A stretch of 64,000 bases of DNA from Macrobrachium rosenbergii (Eukaryota > Arthropoda > Malacostraca > Decapoda > Palaemonidae): positions 13,853,508 to 13,917,507 of the forward strand of contig NC_089766.1 in assembly GCF_040412425.1 (NCBI RefSeq), in the 5' to 3' direction. A program made the translations under genes and the position numbers. Positions 13,690 through 27,350 of this stretch are shown in pieces. Positions within the stretch are counted from its first letter, which is position 1; each line of letters begins with the position of its first letter. The notes under the pieces were generated by a model that saw nothing but the letters and a program-made list of their open reading frames with translations, searched no databases and was not told where the DNA came from.

Positions 13690-14890
13690 TCAAGAGAGAT
13701 AGTTTAAGAAATTACAGCAAACTCCTGATTTAGTGTAATTCAGATAGATTTTTCTTTAATATTAATACTAATTTCTACAGAATTCCTGCTGTTTCGTGAT
13801 TCAGAGAAATTTAGCTTTTTTCTGTAATTCTAACAAATCTATTACGAGTAATTTCGACCATTTTATCAAGAAGTTTTTATTACTCAATTCCGAAAATGTC
13901 GCTTGAGTAACTGTGACAAAATCATTCCTACAATTTCGACAAGTTGATTTTTTAGTTTCCTGTAAAAGAAAACTATTGTCTGTCCGTACGCACTTTTTTC
14001 TGTCCGCCCTCAGATCTTAAAAACTACCGAGACTAGAGGTTGCAAATTGGTATGTTGATCATCCACCCTCCAATCATCAATCATGCCAAATTGCAGCCCT
14101 CTAGCCCTCTAGTTTTTACTTTACTTGAGGTTAAGTTAGCCATAATCGTGCATCTGGCAACGATATAGGATAGGCCACCACCAGGCCGTGGTTAAACTTT
14201 CATGAGCCGCGGCTCATACAGCGTTATACCGAGACCACCAAAAGATAGATTTATTTCAGTGGCCTTGGTTACACGATGTAGCGGCTGTACAGAAAACTCG
14301 TTTCTTCGGCGCGTTTTTTGCTTGTTTCATAATGCCTACGAATGATTTCCTTCCTTCCTATCATTTCAATATCAGAAATCCCAAAAATATTGTTAAACTG
14401 CTGCTAACTCCTTTTTAATTCCCGAAAATTACTTCTTTCTGTAAATCTGCCAAATTGCTTCTATTAAAAAAAGTCTGAATAATTTCAGTGTAATTACAAC
14501 CAATTACGTATTTCGTTCCGCGGAATTACTTCCTTAATTGTAAGTTATTTTTTTATGTAATTCAATCAAAAGATTTTTGTGTAATTCTAACAAATTTCTG
14601 CATCGTTGTTTCGACAAATAAATTCCTAAGTCTATGAAATTACGTATTCTATTACAACTTCTTAATTTTATAAACTGCGTATTTAATTAAGACTTCCTAA
14701 TTCTATAAAATTGCGTATTTAATTACAGCTTAATTAAATAAAATTAATTAATTACGGCTTCTTAATTCTACCAAATTGCATATTTAATTACATCTTAAAT
14801 TATATGAAATTACGTATTTAATTTCATATAATTTATATCGAACTAGTTAATTATAACTTCTTAATTCTATCAAATTATGTATTTAACTGA
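13690..14890. repeat. Degenerate AT-rich minisatellite, interrupted by F1
   Basis: Loosely periodic words such as 'GTAATTCTAACAAAT', 'AATTACGTATTTAATTACA' and 'CTTCTTAATTCTATCAAATT' recur, most regularly at 14630-14885 (unit about 45-50 bp). The F1 copy at 13953-14327 sits inside this field, so the array pre-dates that insertion. Confidence 0.5.
13953..14327 (+). mobile_element. Family F1 foldback repeat, near full length
   Basis: Complete order of F1 blocks from 'AGTTTCCTGTAAAAGAAAAC' to 'TTTTTTGCTTGTTT'. The terminal hairpin is damaged: the left half 'GCGCCGAAG' is deleted, leaving 'CTCGTTTCTTCGGCGCG'. The central hairpin arms (around 14018-14055 and 14080-14120) remain largely complementary. 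Flanks are T-rich at 5' and 'CATAATG' at 3'. Confidence 0.9.
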
Positions 14891-15144
14891 AAAAAAATCT
14901 ATAACACTAAAAATCCCTTTTGCTTAACTGCAACAATTTTCCTATACTCTCAAAAGTCATTTTTCATCGCTCTCTATCTAAGGTCAGCGTCGTTGACTAC
15001 GATTATTGTGACACCATTTTATAGCGCTATTCAGTGTCAGTCTGCTCAGAGTGTTTCATCCAACTCTTTGCGAAAATTTACTAATAAATTGTGTAATAAA
15101 ATATTGTAAGCTCCTTTTCCTGATGGTATTTGGTAACTCATAAC

Positions 15145-15360
15145 ACTCTCTCTCTGTCTCTTTTGCTTAGTAAATTACCCTACAAAATTGGATTATAATT
15201 TAGTTGTTAAGCAAACAGGTATTAATAGTACAACCCACCCACTGTCTCTCTCTCTCTTTTGCTTAGTAAATTATCCTACAAAATTGGATTATAATTCAGT
15301 TGTTAAGCAAACAGGTATCCATAGCACAACCTACCCACTGTCTCTCTCTCTCTCTCTTTT
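15145..15360. repeat. Two ~100-bp tandem units, each led by a CT run
   Basis: 'TTTTGCTTAGTAAATTACCC' to 'ACCCACTGTC' is repeated at 15158-15246 and 15258-15343, each preceded by CT runs that lengthen from copy to copy (15147, 15244, 15342). Confidence 0.92.
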
Positions 15361-16008
15361 CCATTACAGCGTTAAATACAGTCCTGTTCTTTTGTATTTT
15401 TTGGAATATATTTTTACTAAAAGCGAGCCACCTTCCATTACCATTAATTCCTTACACTGCAAATTTAAGCACCATTTTAAATAAAATTGCTTATTTTTAT
15501 CGATCATCACTCTCAAAATCTACGAACGATCTCAAACATAACCGCTGGCGTATCATCTTTTCCCCAGTTCATTTTCTTCCTATCATAAATTTAATCATTT
15601 TTCAATCTTTTTAGGGAATCTGTCCCATCTCATCTTCAATCTCTTTCCAACAATCATCATTTTTTTTTCCTTCATCTCTCACTCTCTTATTCATACTTTA
15701 CTTTCTTTTATACGGCTTTTACTTGGCTGACTATAGTAAATTATCTTTCTCTTCCCTTCAGAGAAAGCTCTCTCGCACGCTTGTTTTTTTTTATGGTTCC
15801 CTTCCTTTCTCCTTCAATGCTTTCTATCAATCTTTTGAACTCCTTCAGCCCAAACTTTGTCTTTATTTTCTATTTTTCCGTTGTCCTCTACGCAGTCTTT
15901 AGGGTAACTCTCTCTTTCTCTCTCACAGGACATTAATGTTCTTCCATTAATAAATATTCGGAATGTGTGACGTCGAAGCTTTAAACAAGAACGCTTCATA
16001 GTTTTTAC
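15361..16008. other. No gene recognised; T/C-rich
   Basis: Pyrimidine-rich with short CT and T runs. No domain is visible in any frame. Confidence 0.5.
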
Positions 16009-16010
16009 TT

Positions 16011-16048
<38 letters not shown>
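16009..16048. repeat. (CT)n microsatellite
   Basis: About 19 units. Confidence 0.95.
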
Positions 16049-16050
<2 letters not shown>

Positions 16051-16362
16051 AAATCTGCTGCCATCGACTCCAGATCTGAAATATGACGTCCTTTTTTTAT
16101 ACCTTCTTAGCAGTTTTAACTTAATTTATTTTCGTTAATTTATGGGGATATTTCCAACATATTTATCTTCAAGATACATCAACTGTCGTCATCTCATTTT
16201 TGCTGAAGCATCTGTCTATATGGGTTCCTCTTTCTACTTTTATTTACTTGCTGTTTTCCTTTTTTTTTTTTTAATAACTTTCGTTTCCCAAAATTTTATG
16301 GTCGCCTGTATATGTGTATGTATGTGTATATATTATACTGTATATATACATTATATATATAT

Positions 16363-16374
<12 letters not shown>

Positions 16375-16440
<66 letters not shown>
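16375..16440. repeat. (AT)n microsatellite
   Basis: About 33 units preceded by imperfect TA/CATA runs from 16330. Confidence 0.96.
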
Positions 16441-16442
<2 letters not shown>

Positions 16443-16547
16443 TTCTTTTCCAACACCGTATCCAACTTTCACGCAACTAACTTCAGTAAACTTTCTCTCT
16501 TCTTGATGCATTCCTTCAAGCAAAGAATGATTATCGTCACTTTTTAA

Positions 16548-16549
<2 letters not shown>

Positions 16550-16585
<36 letters not shown>

Positions 16586-16680
16586 ATCCTTCAGGACAAT
16601 TTCTCTCCATTTTCCTCCTTCACCGGGAAATCTTTCATAACACCTTTCACCCACTGAATTTCTCTCTCTCTCTCTCTCTC
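16550..16680. repeat. Two (CT)n runs
   Basis: CT runs at 16552-16582 and 16661-16680 with a pyrimidine-rich spacer. Confidence 0.92.
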
Positions 16681-16967
16681 CATTACTATACTGCACTTAC
16701 ATGCTCTATCTTTTCACGTCAGCAAATTCATTCAAAATAGCTCTTAATCTTGGGTATCTCAATCCCCTCACTTCTTTAGGGTATCCAGGGACACGTACCC
16801 AACCGTGTATCAACCCCTACCCCTCCCCCACCCGCCTTGTCACCAACAGTAGGTCATCCATCAACTGTTTCGACCCAAGAATAATGGAGATCTTGGCTAC
16901 TTTACGCCAAGAGGGCAATATTTTATTTTACCCTTTATACTGCATCCCTTTGACCAACTGTTGAAAA

Positions 16968-16972
<5 letters not shown>
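16681..16972. other. No gene recognised
   Basis: An 87-codon open frame on the plus strand (16701-16964) has no known domain and ends just before a GA array. I treat it as chance. Confidence 0.4.

Positions 16973-17026
<54 letters not shown>
16973..17026. repeat. (GA)n microsatellite
   Basis: About 27 units. Confidence 0.97.
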
Positions 17027-17028
<2 letters not shown>

Positions 17029-17243
17029 ACACAGGTTTCACCCTTGAGACAGTAATAAAAGAGTTCAAGGGAAAACATTGGTAATAAATCTCTTCTCGGA
17101 AAATGAAAATAAAAATCCATATATGATGAGTGTCTCAGGATTTTGTCCCTTTTCTGTGTCTCTTCGATACCGAACTTCAAGCACAAAGTCTGGTTTTTGG
17201 TGGAGCAAAGTCTGTGCTTTACTCTGCCTTTAATATACTGATT

Positions 17244-17487
17244 CGCTGGTATAGTGGTTAGCGTCGTGGCATGCCACTCAGATGTCGCGGGTTCGCGTCT
17301 CCCCCTGGGCGATGAAAAATCACTGGCTCTGTATCATGAACAGTTACTGCTGCGGTGTGGAGTCTGCAGTGGAGGCTTGAAACCAACATTCTTTGCAAGC
17401 TTGAACTTCAAGTCAATGGCCCCTTTGGTGTGCGTGTTCCATGTGAACCGGTTTCATCTACTGAAATAATAATTATAATAATAATAT
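17244..17487 (+). mobile_element. SINE-1 (tRNA-derived), full length
   Basis: The A box TGGTATAGTGG lies at 17247-17257 and a B-box-like GGTTCGCGTCTCC at 17290-17302, spaced as in a tRNA. The tRNA-like head continues to 'CCCCTGGGCGATGAAAAATC'; the body has 'TGCGGTGTGGAGTCTGCAG' and 'TGAAACCAACATTCTTTGCA', and the 3' end 'CATCTACTGAAATAATAAT' leads into a short AAT tail. It is the best-preserved copy of four in the window. Confidence 0.9.
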
Positions 17488-17619
17488 GCAAAACTTATTC
17501 ACTAAAAACGAATTCAAACGAAATCTACAGGCTTTTAACATTTAATCCTACTGGATTAAATTCTAAAACTTCTGAAGAATATCAGAAATGCATAAATGAC
17601 CTTTAGAACATTTATCTTG

Positions 17620-17960
17620 AATGAAAAAAAGCTGAATTCCAGCGAATCGCTGAGTAATGTGATGGTAATCTGATAAACAGCAAATGCTGGCAACTACAAC
17701 ACGTCTTGGGTAACTATGACACATAATGTAAAAAGTGAACACTGGCAACTGTGATACGTCATGTAATTAGAAAAAGCTAGCAGCCAGGTGCATCAAAAAA
17801 TAGCAAATGATGGCATCTATGAATTGTATTCTTGTATCATACAGACAGCGAACGCTGATAACCAGGATGTATTATGCAGGTGCAAAATGCTGCCAATTAC
17901 GATGCTTCATGTAAAAAAGCGAACGTAGGCAATTCAGATATATTTTGTAAATGGTAAAAA
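17620..17960. repeat. Degenerate minisatellite, unit about 50-60 bp
   Basis: Repeated diverged motifs of the form 'AGCGAACGCTGGCAACTATG' followed by 'ATGTAAAAA' occur near 17680, 17735, 17795, 17850, 17890 and 17920. An A-run lies at 17956-17974. Confidence 0.5.
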
Positions 17961-18429
17961 AAAAAAAAAAAAAATGGCAGCACCCAATTCATATGAATAA
18001 CGAAGCAACGACGTCAGTCCTCAATTATATACTACGCCAGCCCGAACTGGCATAAGGCCAACAGCGCCAGAAGACGGTTGTCCGGATCCAGAGGTCCATG
18101 CCAGGACTCTTATTTCACTTCAGCACCTTAACCATCACCTACTACTGTTGTAAAATGGAGATCTATGAAAAGTATTTATTTCGTATAAAGTAATGAATTC
18201 TGAGAATTGCAACTCTTCCTAACTTCTGGTCATAATCACACTAATTTCTGATGCCAGTATGTTTCGGTCTTTATCATTACTGCGTGCATTGCAAGAATAT
18301 CTATATTTAGAACACCTAAAATAGCTACCGTACATGAACTCCATTACCCGAACATCAAATACAAGAGAAAACTGTAATAAGCATAAACATTGAATTCAAG
18401 CACTGACCAACTTCGTGAGAAAATCATTC
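17961..18429. other. No gene recognised
   Basis: Unique sequence without supported features. Confidence 0.5.

Positions 18430-18467
<38 letters not shown>
18430..18467. repeat. (CT)n microsatellite
   Basis: About 18 units. Confidence 0.96.
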
Positions 18468-18469
<2 letters not shown>

Positions 18470-18877
18470 GACTGCATGGAAGCGATCGTTTCTGATATAT
18501 AAATCAAATAATACACAAGGTAAACAGATATATCAAAACAAATGAGGCTCATCACCCACAAAGGGTTAGTAATCCTGAGAAAACTCAAAATCTTTTGATC
18601 TTGCTTGTTTGGCTTTTTTCATCTGCTAAGGCTATCTCTGTCGTTGCATCATTTTTATAGTCTTTGTAAAACGTATTTATATAATCTCCTGTGTTATTAA
18701 ATTTGTTGTTATTATGATCACTGGCACTGTTATCATTAACAGCAATAACATTAAAATAAATTCCATATAACTCCTCCTAATAACAATATGAAAAACTGTA
18801 ATAAATTTGTCCATTCGGTGGCTCAAATAACAGGCACAGTCACCAGCAAAACTAAAAGGCAACAAAAGGAAGAAATT

Positions 18878-18880
<3 letters not shown>
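18468..18880. other. No gene recognised
   Basis: AT-rich unique sequence. Nothing supported. Confidence 0.5.

Positions 18881-18909
<29 letters not shown>
18881..18909. repeat. (CT)n microsatellite
   Basis: About 14 units. Confidence 0.94.
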
Positions 18910-18913
<4 letters not shown>

Positions 18914-19882
18914 TATCACAGAAAGCGCAACATTCCCGAAATATAAACCCGGGCCAATGAGAGATAAGAGGATGTCTCTGCGAATTTCCAGACCGGAATA
19001 TCGGGACATATTTCCGCAGTGCTGAATGCTCCGGTTGCCTTTCTTTCTTTAAGTTTCTCCCGTATTCTTTCGTTTTTAGTGCCCTTATTTCTTTACCAAT
19101 TACCACATATGTCTCTCTCTTTGCTTCTTAACCTTTGGCAATTTTCCACTTTGCTTCCTTTGCGTTTTGCTCCTTTATTATTTTTCCACCCTTCTCAGTT
19201 TTTGTTATCAGTGTCAATATAAACTTTTATATTTCTCTGTCTCTCTTATTGTTCTTATTTTCTTTTCACCTTTTCTCATGGTTCTTGGGTTTAATTTTAC
19301 TGGTACCTCCTTAGATCTTCCTCGTATGTGTGTGTATCTTTAATAATTTTCATTTATTCTTTTCATTTCTATCATTATCGCTGCTGCTATTTCCATATTC
19401 CATAGTATTATAATCTTCATTTATACCTACACTAAAACTTTCCCTATCTTCGTACATCCTTTTAAAATATCCTCCATTTACTCTTTCTTTGTATCATTTT
19501 CTATTTTTGTTTCCTGCTCAGGACCGCAGTGGACTTTCCAGAACACTGAACTAAAGAACTTTTGCCTTAATTCTTGTCGTTGGTAATATCCATCCAATGA
19601 TGGCACCTTCAGTTATGTTAGTTTTACTGTACGAAATTGGTTTACTCATTTGGGTTCACACTACCTAATGTCAAAAGTTATTACCATGAGCAAAAAGATT
19701 AAACAAGAAAAAGCTCTAGGAAACAAACTGCTCAAAAGGACGTATACAATATGTGCTAGTAATCGTTTATAAAATGATGGAATAAATATATCTCAAAATA
19801 AATACAGGCAAATTAGGAACACAATACTAAGAAATAAAAAAAAAAATAAAAATAGTGCAAAATTGTCATGTTTTAAAAATAA
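18910..19882. other. No gene recognised; T-rich
   Basis: 19020-19510 is strongly T/C-rich on this strand. Short open frames are hydrophobic by composition only. Confidence 0.5.
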
Positions 19883-20003
19883 AAGTTAAGTATACCTTAG
19901 TTTAACCAGACCACTGAGTTGATTAACAGCTTTCCTAGGGCTGGTCCGAAGGATTAGACTTATTTCACGTGGCTAAGAACCAATTGGTTACCTAGCAACG
20001 AAA
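19883..20003 (-). mobile_element. SINE-2, 5'-truncated copy
   Basis: On the minus strand it matches the 3' half of the SINE-2 copy at 33171-33457: 'CTTAGCCACGTGAAATAAGT', 'TAATCCTTCGGACCAGCCCT', 'TGTTAATCAACTCAGTGGTC' and 'TTAAACTAAGGTATACTTAA'. The tRNA-like head is absent, as expected for 5' truncation during retroposition. Confidence 0.85.
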
Positions 20004-20216
20004 ACAGACGTTTGTAATAAAATGAAGCTTATGCATAACAGAAATTATTTAGACAAAAATTTTCAGACATTTCCCAATATGAGAGCTCCACCACTGCACA
20101 CACTCGTGATGACTTATCAGACCTTGAAAGGAACGACGGGCACACGGCTGCTTCGGCTTATTGCAGTGGATGTGAGGCAATCGTGAAAACGCAGGAAACT
20201 CAATCAATTCCCATCC

Positions 20217-20248
<32 letters not shown>
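20217..20248. repeat. (GA)n microsatellite
   Basis: About 15 units. Confidence 0.95.
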
Positions 20249-20251
<3 letters not shown>

Positions 20252-20515
20252 TTGATCATGATTTCTTCCCATCTTAAAGGAGAAAGAGACGTCGACGCAG
20301 AAGAGTTACCAAATATGCTTTCGTTCAATGCCTTCCAGTCTGTGTTGAGAATGCGAAAAAGATCTTCCGATGAAATAAAGGGAAATATACATCATTTAAA
20401 ACCATGAGAATGCCATATGAATAAAGCTATTATTTGCAAGCACCTATTTTAACATGATTGCAAATACTACCTTTATTCATAGTACAATTCTATTTTAAAT
20501 TATTTTTCTATATAT

Positions 20516-20630
<115 letters not shown>

Positions 20631-20847
20631 TACATCCTTTATAAGGTATCCAGACTGTATCCAAATGCATAAACTTGGAAACAAACCACAGATATTTACA
20701 TATAGCCACGAGCGCACAAATTTCCTTGCGCGTGCAAATTGTTAATTTACTCAGTAAGTATACATATTGGCTTTAATCCATCTTGTTAGCAATCCAATAC
20801 ACAAACATATACGCATGCGAAAACATACGCACAAATACATAAATACA

Positions 20848-20996
20848 TAAAGACAAAAGCCAGGAAAGAAAGAGAAACAATTGAGTGCTGCAAGGCCTTT
20901 CGACTTATAGTCCTTTACTCTGCTAAGTAAAGGACTATAAGTCGAAAGGCCTTGCAGCACTCCATTGTTTCTCTTTCCTCGTGGATTTTGTCTTTA
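20848..20996. repeat. Long hairpin with 37-bp perfect arms
   Basis: 20883-20919 (starting GAGTGCTGCAAGG) and 20926-20962 (ending CCTTGCAGCACTC) are exact reverse complements around a 6-nt loop. Pairing continues imperfectly outward via 'GAGAAACAAT'/'ATTGTTTCTC' and 'TAAAGACAAAA'/'TTTTGTCTTTA' to 20848 and 20996. No open frame. 'GTCGAAAGGCCTTGCAGCAC' in the right arm is reminiscent of sequences next to Penelope-like elements, but I cannot prove a link. Confidence 0.92.
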
Positions 20997-21172
20997 TATT
21001 TATATATTCATCACGTTCCACATTTTCGCGATTCAGTTATACACATAAATACATATATACATAAATTCGCAAGATTACTCCCTAGTTATTTCCAACAGGG
21101 ATTTGTCCATGATTGGGTATCGATTCAAAATGTGACACTGTTACCTTCACCTTTCTGGGGAATAACGACGCT

Positions 21173-21174
<2 letters not shown>

Positions 21175-21243
<69 letters not shown>

Positions 21244-21581
21244 ACATTCTCTTTCGTTCTCCGATTACATTGAAGAATTCTTTCACAATCTGAAATGAAA
21301 TTTGTGAATAGGTAAAAAAATCTGTATCACGCACACAAACGCACACAGTAAACTCAGAGAGGCTAACTGTACCAACAGAAAAGTTCGTAAAAAAAAAAAA
21401 ATCCTATAAGAATATTCCCATTCACAAGTCAATACAAGGACAAGCCAAAGGAACCAAGAAATCCCAAATAGGACTCGCAGTTTCCTGCGGGAAGCGGTTA
21501 CCATGATCCTCAGAACGTGCAAAACTCAATCACGTCCTATCACTCACCCAGGCAAGTGGAGTAAAATGTTATCTCGACGGG

Positions 21582-21646
<65 letters not shown>

Positions 21647-21722
21647 ATCTCTTTCTCCGCATGAAAAGAAGAATGATTGCAAAATCAAAAACAAAATTTA
21701 TAGATGGAAAAAATTATCTGTC

Positions 21723-21808
<86 letters not shown>

Positions 21809-21891
21809 GTATCTCTTTCTCCGCATAAACTGAAGAACGGATGCAATATCAAAAGTGAAATTTATAAATGGCAAAAAAATTATCTGTATCT

Positions 21892-21971
<80 letters not shown>
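21175..21971. repeat. Tandem array of (GA)n plus ~85-bp spacer units
   Basis: GA runs at 21175-21241, 21583-21641, 21726-21804 and 21893-21971. The spacers after the second and third runs are copies of each other ('GTATCTCTTTCTCCGCAT', 'GATTGCAAAATC' or 'GATGCAATATC', 'AAATTTATA', 'AAAAATTATCTGT'). The spacer after the first (21242-21330) is a more diverged relative. Confidence 0.9.
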
Positions 21972-21976
<5 letters not shown>

Positions 21977-22124
21977 CAGCCAATTCGAAACACTTTGCCA
22001 TAAGTCAACCTCTTCAGTTATAGTCAGATGAGGCATTTGTTGCTAGATGAACCTCACTGTTTTATAGATGGACTAGCGTGTCTGTGTCCTAAAAACTGCA
22101 GTAATATAAGAGAGAATCAGGGAG

Positions 22125-22262
22125 GTACGTCCCGGACCACTTGCACATTTATGCAGAGGCCAGTGGTGAGAGAGGCTGATCCCGAATTAGACGACGGCAA
22201 GTCTAAACGTGGATTTTATTAACCTTGGAGTAGCGATCTTGTAAATACAAATATGGACACAC
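22125..22262 (+). repeat. Dispersed repeat (family G), copy 1
   Basis: 'GGCTGATCCCGAATTAGACG', 'ACGGCAAGTCTA', 'TTTTATTAACC' and 'GTAGCGATCTTGTAAATAC' align in order with 25790-25900. The repeat class is unknown. Confidence 0.5.
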
Positions 22263-23815
22263 AAAGCGTTTTACTGCATTGAAGGTTGACATATTTGTCA
22301 ATTTTGAGGTACTTTTTTTTATAAGAACTTATCAACAAAATAAGGCAATTTGACCTAAATCCTGTATAGGAATTGAACCAAAACTGACAAAAAAATAGCG
22401 AGGGATCCAACTCAGTATTACAGCGAAATTTTTGGTGAATATTAATCAACGGATTCTTGAGTTATGAAATCTAATGAACCGGCGTCAAAATAAACTGAAA
22501 GATTTTGAGTGTCTGCACAGTATAAATTACACATAATGATTAATAAATTGATGTAAAATGTAACATGACCCATAAAACTATTACAGTTGTTTATATCCAA
22601 CCATTTAGGAGGACTGCATTTAATCATTATCTTTAATATAACCATCCACAAAGTGGCGAATCCCGGAACTCTCTCTCTCTCTCTCTTTCAGCATTTGCCT
22701 TGTGGAAGGAGATGATATCTGCTTTGCCAAAATTGGATATTGACAGAGAGACAGATGGTCGTCCTGATGGATTATAAAACACGCGTTAAGAAATTCTTGG
22801 AAAAAAAGGACTTGGTTAGTTGTATGCGACTTATGAGTGCGGTCCCGTGATCAGTTCTATAAATAAAATGGTATTACCGAAGATGGTCAAAGATGCTTAT
22901 AGGAAATCGCTTGAAGCTATTTTTGAAAAAAACTTTAAATAAAAAAAATTTGGATGTTGAAAATTTAAATCATCCCAAACATTTAAATTTATATTATCAA
23001 AGCATTAATAATAAGAATCTAATGGAAAATACTGTACACTCCACAACATAAACATTTAAGTGCATTTGAAGGCTGCTCGATCAAATTAGATTAGAAATAA
23101 GAAATATAAAATCTACTTCGTATTTCAATGCCTTCAAAAACGCGGAAGACCTATTACTAAGGTTCACTTAAATCTGGTATAAATTTAAGCTAAAATTATC
23201 CAGCCACGTAAAAAGCATTGGGCATCCATATATAACTGTCCGTGCAATATATATTATCTACAAGTAATAAACTTCAAGCTTATGCAACGTCTTGAATATA
23301 AGTAAGAAGCAATTGCAAAAACTCTGATGCACCAAAATTGCTTCAATACTGCCATAATTTTCGATGGGGTAGGTATACAAACTCACATGTAATTCTTCAA
23401 ATTCAGTTTTCACGTCATTTGGCGGCTCCTGTCTCACCATCTCTTCCAGGTTCCTTGTTTCTCTCAAGCTCCTCCTCCTCCTCCTTCAACATGTATGCTG
23501 GAGCCACTTCTGCATAGCCCCAAATAATACAGTACAATTTAGGTCGACGTATTCTGCAATACTCACGGTTTTGAAACGGGCAAAGTCTTACGAGACGATT
23601 GGTATTTTATTACTCCTATAATTCTTATGGAGTTTGTCAATCAACAGGTTCTACCCACATGCTATGTTTAACCTCATCTCAAGACCAATTTTATTTTGGA
23701 TGCACTTTATTATTGTATGGCATAAGAAAGTTATATGCAAGATCCTTTGTTTGAGTTCTATAAAGGTTAATCACAATAAAAAAAGCAACCTAACGTTTTA
23801 TAAGTATATATGTAT
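22263..23815. other. No gene recognised
   Basis: About 1.5 kb of mostly unique AT-rich sequence, with a short CT run at 22671-22688 and a (CTC)n-like run at 23470-23485. Open frames on the minus strand (22219-22651, 23258-23467) show no domains. Confidence 0.45.

Positions 23816-23909
<94 letters not shown>
23816..23909. repeat. (CA)n-(TA)n compound microsatellite
   Basis: About 13 CA units followed by about 33 TA units. Confidence 0.97.
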
Positions 23910-23912
<3 letters not shown>

Positions 23913-23986
23913 ATATATATATATATAATAAACATTTTATATCAATGTTTTATATCCATCATGCATTAAATTAGCCATTACCAATG

Positions 23987-23989
<3 letters not shown>

Positions 23990-24040
<51 letters not shown>
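23990..24040. repeat. (ATT)n microsatellite
   Basis: About 17 units. No SINE body adjoins it. Confidence 0.96.
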
Positions 24041-25543
<1,503 letters not shown>

Positions 25544-25587
<44 letters not shown>

Positions 25588-25592
25588 AATAC

Positions 25593-25660
<68 letters not shown>
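25544..25660. repeat. (TA)n microsatellite, two blocks
   Basis: TA runs at 25544-25584 and 25602-25660 separated by 'CTCAATACTACATACA'. Confidence 0.96.
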
Positions 25661-25665
<5 letters not shown>

Positions 25666-25779
25666 CAAACGTAATATAACGAGTGTAGGTGAGGAGGGTC
25701 GTGACCACAGTCCCGTGGGTCCATTCTACAGACGAGTTACAGGGACCATCCGGATTCGCTCAAGAATAAAGTGCATCAT

Positions 25780-25925
25780 TCTATCCACTTATATAGGGAC
25801 TAGTCATTAGGAAGACTGACCCTGTGCTGGACGATGGCAAGTTTGATTGAGGAGTTTATTACCCGTAGACTATCGTCGTTAAACACAGAAAAATATGTGG
25901 ACAATCCTATAGAATCTAATAAAAT
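25780..25925 (+). repeat. Dispersed repeat (family G), copy 2
   Basis: 'AGACTGACCCTGTGCTGGAC', 'GATGGCAAGTTTGA', 'GTTTATTACCCGTAGACTAT' and 'AAAAATATGTGGAC' align with 22150-22255. 'CATTAGGAAGACTGACC' recurs at 26094-26110 as a third partial copy. Confidence 0.55.
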
Positions 25926-26002
25926 ACCAAAGCTGTCTTCCTCCTGGTTAAGACCCACCACGTTCGACTCACTACTAAGTAACTAACGTATTACTTATGT
26001 TA

Positions 26003-26312
26003 ACAGAGGTACATCAACAATGAGTATTGCAGGAGACTTAATTTATTTTCGGGTAATCGTGGACTGGCATTTCTATTCTCTTATATAAGGTCTCATTAGG
26101 AAGACTGACCTATGAGACGAGGCTGTTTGATTGAACGACTGGACCACCAAACCATGTTTAATCCCATCTAATAAAATACTGTGTCTATATATAATACTCA
26201 TATATAATTATATTATATTAACAGAGGTACATAAACAATCTATATTAATTTACTTCTGGACTGGCATTTTTACTTTCTCCACACAGACAGCTGGTAACAC
26301 TGGACCACCAAC
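26003..26312. repeat. Diverged tandem duplication, ~215-bp spacing
   Basis: 'TAACAGAGGTACATCAACAAT', 'TTAATTTA', 'GGACTGGCATTT' and then 'TGGACCACCAAACCATG' occur at 26003-26157 and again at 26219-26313. The second copy lacks the middle segment containing 'TCATTAGGAAGACTGACC'. Confidence 0.7.
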
Positions 26313-26320
26313 ATGTTTTC

Positions 26321-26322
<2 letters not shown>

Positions 26323-26386
<64 letters not shown>

Positions 26387-26469
26387 TATACACATACATA
26401 TATATTATTTATATCACACCTCCAACTTTCTTTACACACACACACATATACATACACACACACATATAT

Positions 26470-26535
<66 letters not shown>
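26323..26535. repeat. (TA)n and (CA)n compound arrays
   Basis: TA run 26323-26378, CA-rich 26434-26482 with interspersed CATATATA, TA run 26483-26535. Confidence 0.95.
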
Positions 26536-26538
<3 letters not shown>

Positions 26539-27350
26539 GAAGCGATAAACTATAAGAAATATCTAAATGAAAGATAATGAACATATGGTTAGTCAGCGCA
26601 AACCAGGATTTCGAAACCCTCAGTATCAAGTACGATCAATAACCAGCCACAGCTGATAAGTGATCATCTAACGTTTGTTGCTGCTTACGGTTACCATAGC
26701 AACATCTCTATAGTATATTAGTAGTTCAGGCTAAGATTTACTCCAAAAATGCTTCTAAAAATGATTGAATCGCCCTTACGACCTGAGATGCAAGGGACGG
26801 TTTTCCTCTGGTTCGCTTCACATATTTGGAAACTCTTTCAAACTGTAAACTCGAACTATTCCGGACTGCCATACGCATATTCTACCTCTGTCCATCTATA
26901 TATCTGTCTACCTACCTATCTATCTATCCATTTAGGAATAAGAGCAATATTGCAAAAATACGGAACGCCTAACATCAGGTTATGGAAAGAAAAAATTGGA
27001 TCCTCCAGTTCTATTCGAAGTCATCCAGGACGCTAAGTCCTGCCTTTATTATGGATCTTCGACATAAAGCAAACTAAATGTAAATCAACCAACCTAACCT
27101 TAACTTGCCTTAAAATTACCCGTTACCTTAACTTAAAATTAAAAGGTTGATGATCCACCATGCACAGCCAAGCCAAGCAGTCTACACCTGGTTTATTTTC
27201 AGAACTAGTTCACTCAAGCCCACCCCATTTACAGCAACCTTCCCATTACCGATCTTGTTGTTCTCAATGGAAAATATAATTTTCTTAAACCGGCATTTGC
27301 TGTAGACCACAATAAATGAAGATGTCATCTCGATCGACCACTACAAACAA
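26536..27350. other. No gene recognised
   Basis: Mostly unique sequence with a short (CTAC/CTAT)n run at 26898-26935. No supported gene. Confidence 0.5.

Noticed and set aside
22360..22390. Another B-box-like motif (minus, GGTTCAATTCC)
   Set aside because: No A box, no repeated body and no tail; probably chance.
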